Positions 30,106 through 33,125 of a DNA stretch of 33,125 bases are shown here, in pieces. Both the position numbers and the translations under genes were made by a program. Source of the stretch: Paracoccus chinensis (GTDB lineage Bacteria > Pseudomonadota > Alphaproteobacteria > Rhodobacterales > Rhodobacteraceae). The notes beneath the pieces were generated by a model. That model was not told the origin of the DNA and searched no databases. It saw nothing but the letters and a program-made list of their open reading frames with translations. The stretch covers positions 1-33,125 of the forward strand of contig NZ_FNGE01000023.1 in assembly GCF_900102885.1 (NCBI RefSeq). The letters are read 5' to 3'. Each line of letters begins with the position of its first letter. Positions within the stretch are counted from its first letter, which is position 1.

Positions 30106-31008
30106 ATGACCACCATACCCACAAGCGGAGACATGCTCCGCGCTTTCAGCCGCACCCCGATGGCCGCGGCCTCACGCCATGTTGCCGAAGTGCTGGCGGG
30201 CCACATCGCCTACAAGCGCGGCTATCGCGGGGCACCCAAGGGCTTCAGCGCCCACACGATGCAGGAGTTGCAGCAGGCGACCGGGCTTTCCGAGCGCGCG
30301 GTGCGAGACGCCCTGACCGAGTTGGCCCGCCTGTTCGGGCTAGTGATGATCCGCCGCCACCATCAGCGGCACTTCTTCCGCTTTACCCGCATCGAGATTG
30401 CGCAGGCAGACGAGTTGTTCGACGGAGAGGATGCCAGGGACGACGCCGACCTGTCCGCCGGAGTAACCGGCAGCCCGGTGCCGGTTACTCCTTATAGTAA
30501 AGACAACAGGATAAATAATCTTTCGCAGAAGATCGAAGTGAACAGCGAGGCCAATGTTCACCGGACTCCTTGGGCCGAGCTCATCCGGCGGTTCAAGCAG
30601 GGTACGCCAGCCGAAAAGATGGACGTTCAATACCTGTGGAACGGGTTCTGCGGGCTCAACCGCCGCAACGGCCGCGAGCACGTGCCGCTGGCATGGCTGA
30701 TTGGCTTCCTGCGCAAATATCCGACCACGCCCTCGCAGGCATCAGCAACCCCGCCAAAGGCTCCGCAGACAGCGCCCATCCGGCAGCAAGCGGCGGCAGA
30801 TGCGGGAGCCATCACCTTGGCGGACCTGGCGCGAGCGGCGCCGTTCAGCAACCACCAATGGCACAGGAGCGACCTGATCCGCCGGATCGGCCAACCCGCC
30901 TACGAGGCCCGCGTGGCGGCGCTGATCGAACGCTACGGCGGGGGCCGGTTCGCCGCCGAACTGGCCGTTCACGGCCAGGCCGTGCGCGCCGGGGAGATTA
31001 CCCGGTGA
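30106..31008 (+). CDS. Winged-helix DNA-binding protein, possibly replication-related
   Basis: 300 residues. Residues about 20-105 look like a winged helix: SRHVAEVLAGHIAYKRGYRG, FSAHTMQELQQATGLSERAV, RDALTELARLFGLVMIRR and a wing HHQRHFFRFTRIEIAQ. The remainder has an Ala/Pro/Gln-rich linker and a C-terminal helical region (NHQWHRSDLIRRIGQPAYEA). The arrangement resembles plasmid or phage replication proteins with an N-terminal winged helix, but repC already serves this replicon, so a regulator is equally possible. The ATG at 30106 follows GCAGGACC; an in-frame start at 30073 lacks a ribosome site. Confidence 0.62.
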   Translation: MTTIPTSGDMLRAFSRTPMAAASRHVAEVLAGHIAYKRGYRGAPKGFSAHTMQELQQATGLSERAVRDALTELARLFGLVMIRRHHQRHFFRFTRIEIAQADELFDGEDARDDADLSAGVTGSPVPVTPYSKDNRINNLSQKIEVNSEANVHRTPWAELIRRFKQGTPAEKMDVQYLWNGFCGLNRRNGREHVPLAWLIGFLRKYPTTPSQASATPPKAPQTAPIRQQAAADAGAITLADLARAAPFSNHQWHRSDLIRRIGQPAYEARVAALIERYGGGRFAAELAVHGQAVRAGEITR

Positions 31009-31222
31009 GGCTGTGCCGATTTTGTCCTGCCGGGGCGGTTTCCCCGCCAGTCAGCGCGCCTGCTTTGGGTCGGATGCCCGACGCCCTTGCCAGCACGGTA
31101 AGCTTGCCATGGAGCGTGCGGTAATCCGCATTGTGGTTATAGGCATGGATCGCATCCAGCAGCAGCTCCCATTCCGTCTTCGTCAGTCCTGGGCCGTTCA
31201 TGGAACTGTCTTGGCTGGTCAT
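30998..31222 (-). CDS. Small protein (74 aa), unknown, convergent with winged-helix gene
   Basis: From the ATG at 31222: MTSQDSSMNGPGLTKTEWEL, then LLDAIHAYNHNADYRTLHGK and LTVLARASG, ending in a Gly/Thr-rich tail. The central part is predicted helical and looks protein-like; the tail overlaps the 3' end of the convergent winged-helix gene by 11 bp. No strong ribosome site is visible. I do not recognise a family. Confidence 0.5.
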   Translation of the reverse strand: MTSQDSSMNGPGLTKTEWELLLDAIHAYNHNADYRTLHGKLTVLARASGIRPKAGALTGGETAPAGQNRHSLTG

Positions 31223-31456
31223 GTGAATATCTCGATGGCAAATGCTGCATCTGGTTTCTTCGGAGCGTGGAAGCCTCCCCTCAGAACTGCGCGTCCTGGT
31301 GACAGCCCTCAGCGTCTCCGCCGCCTGTTGCGTGAGCTCCGCAGCCAACAGGACCGCCATGTGCTTGGTTCCTGCATGACTTCTTCGAAGCAACGCTTGG
31401 AAACTCTACCCAGAATTTCGGGGAAGTCTCGGTATTTGTTTGATTTATCACCTTCT

Positions 31457-31478
31457 GGTATAGCCGATCGGCTATACC
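31457..31478. promoter_or_regulatory. Perfect 22 bp lux-box-like palindrome
   Basis: The half-site is GGTATAGCCGA and the two halves are exact reverse complements. The centre is 98 bp before the ATG at 31566, which leaves room for a LuxR-activated promoter. It shares the GTATAGCC/GGCTATAC core with the dyad at 28829. Confidence 0.65.
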
Positions 31479-31565
31479 GTAACCGTTCTATGTCCTGAAA
31501 ACGCGGGGAGCGCGAACGACAGCGAAGGCTCCAGAATCCTGGTCTGATCTTGCGAGAGTGCAAAC

Positions 31566-31973
31566 ATGAAGCTGGCCGATTGGGTCGAGGAAGTGAAGGC
31601 CACGGGCGGCGTGCCCGAGGGGGACCGGGACACGCTGGCCGCCATCACCAGCGCCGCCGCGCTCTGTTGGGCCGAGATCGGCAGGATGGGCGATCCCCGC
31701 AGCGAGATCGTGCAGCTCGGCGTCAAATGGGTGGCGGCCTTCATGGTGTCCTGCGCGCGGCATGGCGAGACGGACTTCCGCACGCTCCTGGCGCCGAGCG
31801 AACACCAGCAGGCGGCGTTCCGACTCGAAGCCCTGCGCAACACCGGGGTGGTCGCGAAGATCCTGACCGAAGCGTCTCTGGCCTCGCCCCGCCTGTTCAA
31901 CAGCGCCGTTTCTGCCATCGGCCTCCATCGGCCCGACACACCCTCCCGACGCGGCAAAAACCATGGGAGCTGA
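31566..31973 (+). CDS. Unknown helical protein (135 aa) downstream of the lux-box-like dyad
   Basis: A soluble, mostly helical protein: MKLADWVEEVKATGGVPEGD, TLAAITSAAALCWAEIGRMG, EIVQLGVKWVAAFMVSCARH and FRLEALRNTGVVAKILTEAS. No signal peptide or catalytic motif is apparent. GAGAG lies about 10 nt upstream of the ATG. It overlaps the following nuclease gene by 11 nt, so the two are probably one operon under the palindrome at 31457. I do not recognise a family. Confidence 0.7.
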   Translation: MKLADWVEEVKATGGVPEGDRDTLAAITSAAALCWAEIGRMGDPRSEIVQLGVKWVAAFMVSCARHGETDFRTLLAPSEHQQAAFRLEALRNTGVVAKILTEASLASPRLFNSAVSAIGLHRPDTPSRRGKNHGS

Positions 31974-32475
31974 CAACCGGCAGCCCCAGGACAGGCGCCG
32001 CAGGCAGGGGCTGATCGCCGCTGCGGCGGCGATTCTGCTTGTCGTCGCGCTGGTCACTCTCAATTGGCCGCATCGCGGCGAAGCATGGCGCGTCATCGAC
32101 GGCGACACGCTCGACCTCGGCGGCGAGCGCATCCGCCTGTTCGGCATCGACGCGCCTGAGCGCAGGCAGAGCTGCGGACCGCTCGCTTGCGGCACGACCG
32201 CAACCGAGGCCCTGGCCGACATTCTGTCGGCTGGGCCGGTCCGCTGCACGCCCGTCAGCACCGATCGCTATGGCCGCACCGTGGCCCAATGCCGCGCCGG
32301 ACGCGTGGACGTGAACCGCGAAATGGTCCGGCGCGGTATGGCTTGGGCGTATCGCCAGTATGGCGATGATTATGTGCATGACGAGAAAGCGGCAAGGAAG
32401 GCCCGTGTTGGTATCTGGAAATACAAGTCGCAGCCCGCTTGGGACTACAGGGCTGAAAAGCGAACAGGCAACTGA
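31963..32475 (+). CDS. Membrane-anchored SNase-type (thermonuclease) nuclease
   Basis: 170 residues. A basic N-terminus is followed by one membrane helix at about 17-35 (LIAAAAAILLVVALVTLNWP). The staphylococcal-nuclease domain then has WRVIDGDTLDLGGERIRLFG and IDAPERRQSC, with active-site Asp, Arg and Glu candidates in I-R-L-F-G-I-D-A-P-E, then STDRYGRTVAQC and EMVRRGMAWAYRQYGDDYVH. SNase proteins cut DNA and RNA with calcium; small exported members are frequent on conjugative plasmids. The domain would face the periplasm. It is cotranscribed with the 135-residue unknown and ends 9 bp before the convergent DUF1993 remnant. Confidence 0.88.
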   Translation: MGADNRQPQDRRRRQGLIAAAAAILLVVALVTLNWPHRGEAWRVIDGDTLDLGGERIRLFGIDAPERRQSCGPLACGTTATEALADILSAGPVRCTPVSTDRYGRTVAQCRAGRVDVNREMVRRGMAWAYRQYGDDYVHDEKAARKARVGIWKYKSQPAWDYRAEKRTGN

Positions 32476-32484
32476 CCCTACGGG

Positions 32485-33031
32485 CTAGGTCGTTCGAGTA
32501 CGCAGCCGGCCTTCATAGTCGCGCTTGCTCAGCGGCACGCCCCGTATGCGCAGGATGTCGTAGGCCGTAACGGCGTGGAAAAAGAAGTTGGGCAGCGAGT
32601 ACGAGAGGAGGAAGGTCTCGGGCGTGAAACCTAGGGTCCGTGGGGCCCAGGCCGAAGTGGAGGCGTTTTCCTCGTCAACCGGTCGGAAGACATCAATATC
32701 CAAGTTCTTGCCGGACCAGTTGTTGACCTCTTCGGGGGTGAACGCCTCCAGCGTTGTTACCGTCTGGCTCACAGTGGACCGTAAGTCGTTGAATGACAGA
32801 GCTCCCGCCAGAGGTGGTGGAGCGAACACGCCTGTCTTCACCGCTTCCAGTCCCCATACGGCATGATTCTTCAGGGCTTCGATCTGGAAATGAAAAGGTG
32901 CCATGTCGGGATGGAGGCGGGCCTGGAGGAAATCGTCCGGGTCAGAACGGATTTCAGCACAATGTCTCGCTGCGCGGTCGAGGAAACCTGATACCGCTCG
33001 GGTGGTTGCAGAAACGTGGGCACGCTGAGAT
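32485..33031 (-). pseudogene. DUF1993-family gene truncated at its 5' end by an IS element
   Basis: The frame contains the DUF1993 pattern: FLDRAARHCAEIRSDPDDFL, QARLHPDMAPFHFQIEALKN, a mid-region T-L-E-A-F-T-P-E-E, and SLPNFFFHAVTAYDILRIRG followed by V-P-L-S-K-R-D-Y. DUF1993 proteins are soluble helical-bundle proteins of unknown function, about 170 residues. Here the sequence stays in register up to S-Q-R-A-H-V and then runs into the terminal inverted repeat of an IS3-type element, with no start codon of its own. Only the first few residues and the promoter appear lost. The right boundary is the estimated IS end. Confidence 0.72.
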
Positions 33032-33125
33032 TGGTCTGCCCCCTGAAAAGTGGTCCTCCCTGAAGTAGGCTTTCGAGCCAGATGGAGGACAGAAGGATGC
33101 CCCAGAAGAAGCACAAACCCGAGGA
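33032..33125 (+). mobile_element. Left end of an IS3-family insertion sequence (cut by window edge)
   Basis: TGGTCTGCCCCCTGAAAAGT, from 33032, has the TG start and CCCC-CTGAAAA-GTGG-CC pattern of many IS3-family terminal repeats. A transposase start follows at 33097. The element interrupts the DUF1993 gene. The exact end and the target duplication cannot be verified because the other end lies outside the window. Confidence 0.7.
33097..33125 (+). CDS. IS3-family transposase OrfA, N-terminal fragment
   Basis: Only MPQKKHKPEE is visible, preceded by GGAGG 8 nt upstream. The K-K-H-K/T-P-E-E start is characteristic of OrfA of the IS3 family (IS407/IS51-type), whose next residues are usually I-V-A-K-L-R. 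The rest lies beyond the window. Confidence 0.72.

Noticed and set aside
30106..31008. The winged-helix protein as a second replication initiator
   Set aside because: Only the general fold is visible and no iterons flank it; kept as a DNA-binding protein of unknown role.
1..33125. tRNA or rRNA genes and CRISPR arrays
   Set aside because: No cloverleaf, rRNA-like stretch, or regularly spaced repeat-spacer array was seen; the only regular array is the gap-free 16 bp iteron set.

Overview
The window looks like part of a large, self-transmissible repABC plasmid, or a plasmid-derived region, from an alphaproteobacterium, most likely Rhodobacteraceae (Paracoccus/Rhodobacter/Roseobacter type). The reasons are the high GC content, a repA-repB-repC replication operon, a VirD2-like MOB-P relaxase with a VirB/VirD4 (MPF-T) secretion system, and a LuxI/LuxR pair. 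These calls rest on recognition of family motifs in the translations; no database search was run.

Layout. Positions 1-1.6 kb hold cargo: the start of a MaoC-like dehydratase gene, divergent from an MFS transporter gene, then a 42-residue membrane protein. A 169 bp MITE-like element with 18 bp inverted ends and a 5 bp target duplication follows (1.65-1.82 kb). Positions 2.3-4.2 kb carry a small conserved-looking gene, a structured leader, an ArdC-type antirestriction gene, and two tiny genes whose coherent protein sequence is split over reading frames. The repABC operon lies at 4.7-8.3 kb, and two copies of a palindrome resembling a centromere (parS) follow it. On the minus strand (8.6-10.1 kb) is a VirC1-like ParA ATPase with a ribbon-helix-helix partner resembling VirC2. 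The 600 bp intergenic region beyond it has four 16 bp iterons and an ATCCTG nic-like motif, making it the best oriT candidate. It is followed on the plus strand by a MobC-like accessory protein, the relaxase and the VirD4 coupling protein (10.8-15.3 kb).

Positions 15.3-26.8 kb, all on the minus strand, form a complete virB operon. In transcription order it is: a 107-residue unknown, virB1, virB2, virB3, virB4, a VirB7-like lipoprotein, a transglycosylase flanked by VirB5-like sequence, virB5, an unknown secreted protein, virB6, virB8, virB9, virB10 and virB11. Many of these genes are coupled by TGATG or ATGA overlaps.

Positions 27-33 kb form a regulatory and accessory region. It has an acyl-homoserine-lactone synthase (luxI) with a small upstream ORF, a divergent luxR, several unknown small or secreted proteins, a winged-helix protein, a 135-residue unknown paired with a membrane-anchored SNase-type nuclease, and a DUF1993 gene whose 5' end has been removed by an IS3-family element that runs off the window.

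The most interesting system-level signal is a dyad with half-site GGTATAGCC. It occurs as a perfect 22 bp palindrome upstream of the unknown/nuclease pair, as a near-perfect 20 bp copy just after luxR, as a degenerate copy at the luxR start, and as a strong partial copy 25 bp upstream of repC. If this is the LuxR box, quorum sensing would link cell density to plasmid replication and to accessory genes, broadly as TraR does on Ti plasmids but with a different site layout. Other notable points are the VirC1/C2-like module beside an iteron-type oriT and the VirB1/VirB5 chimera.
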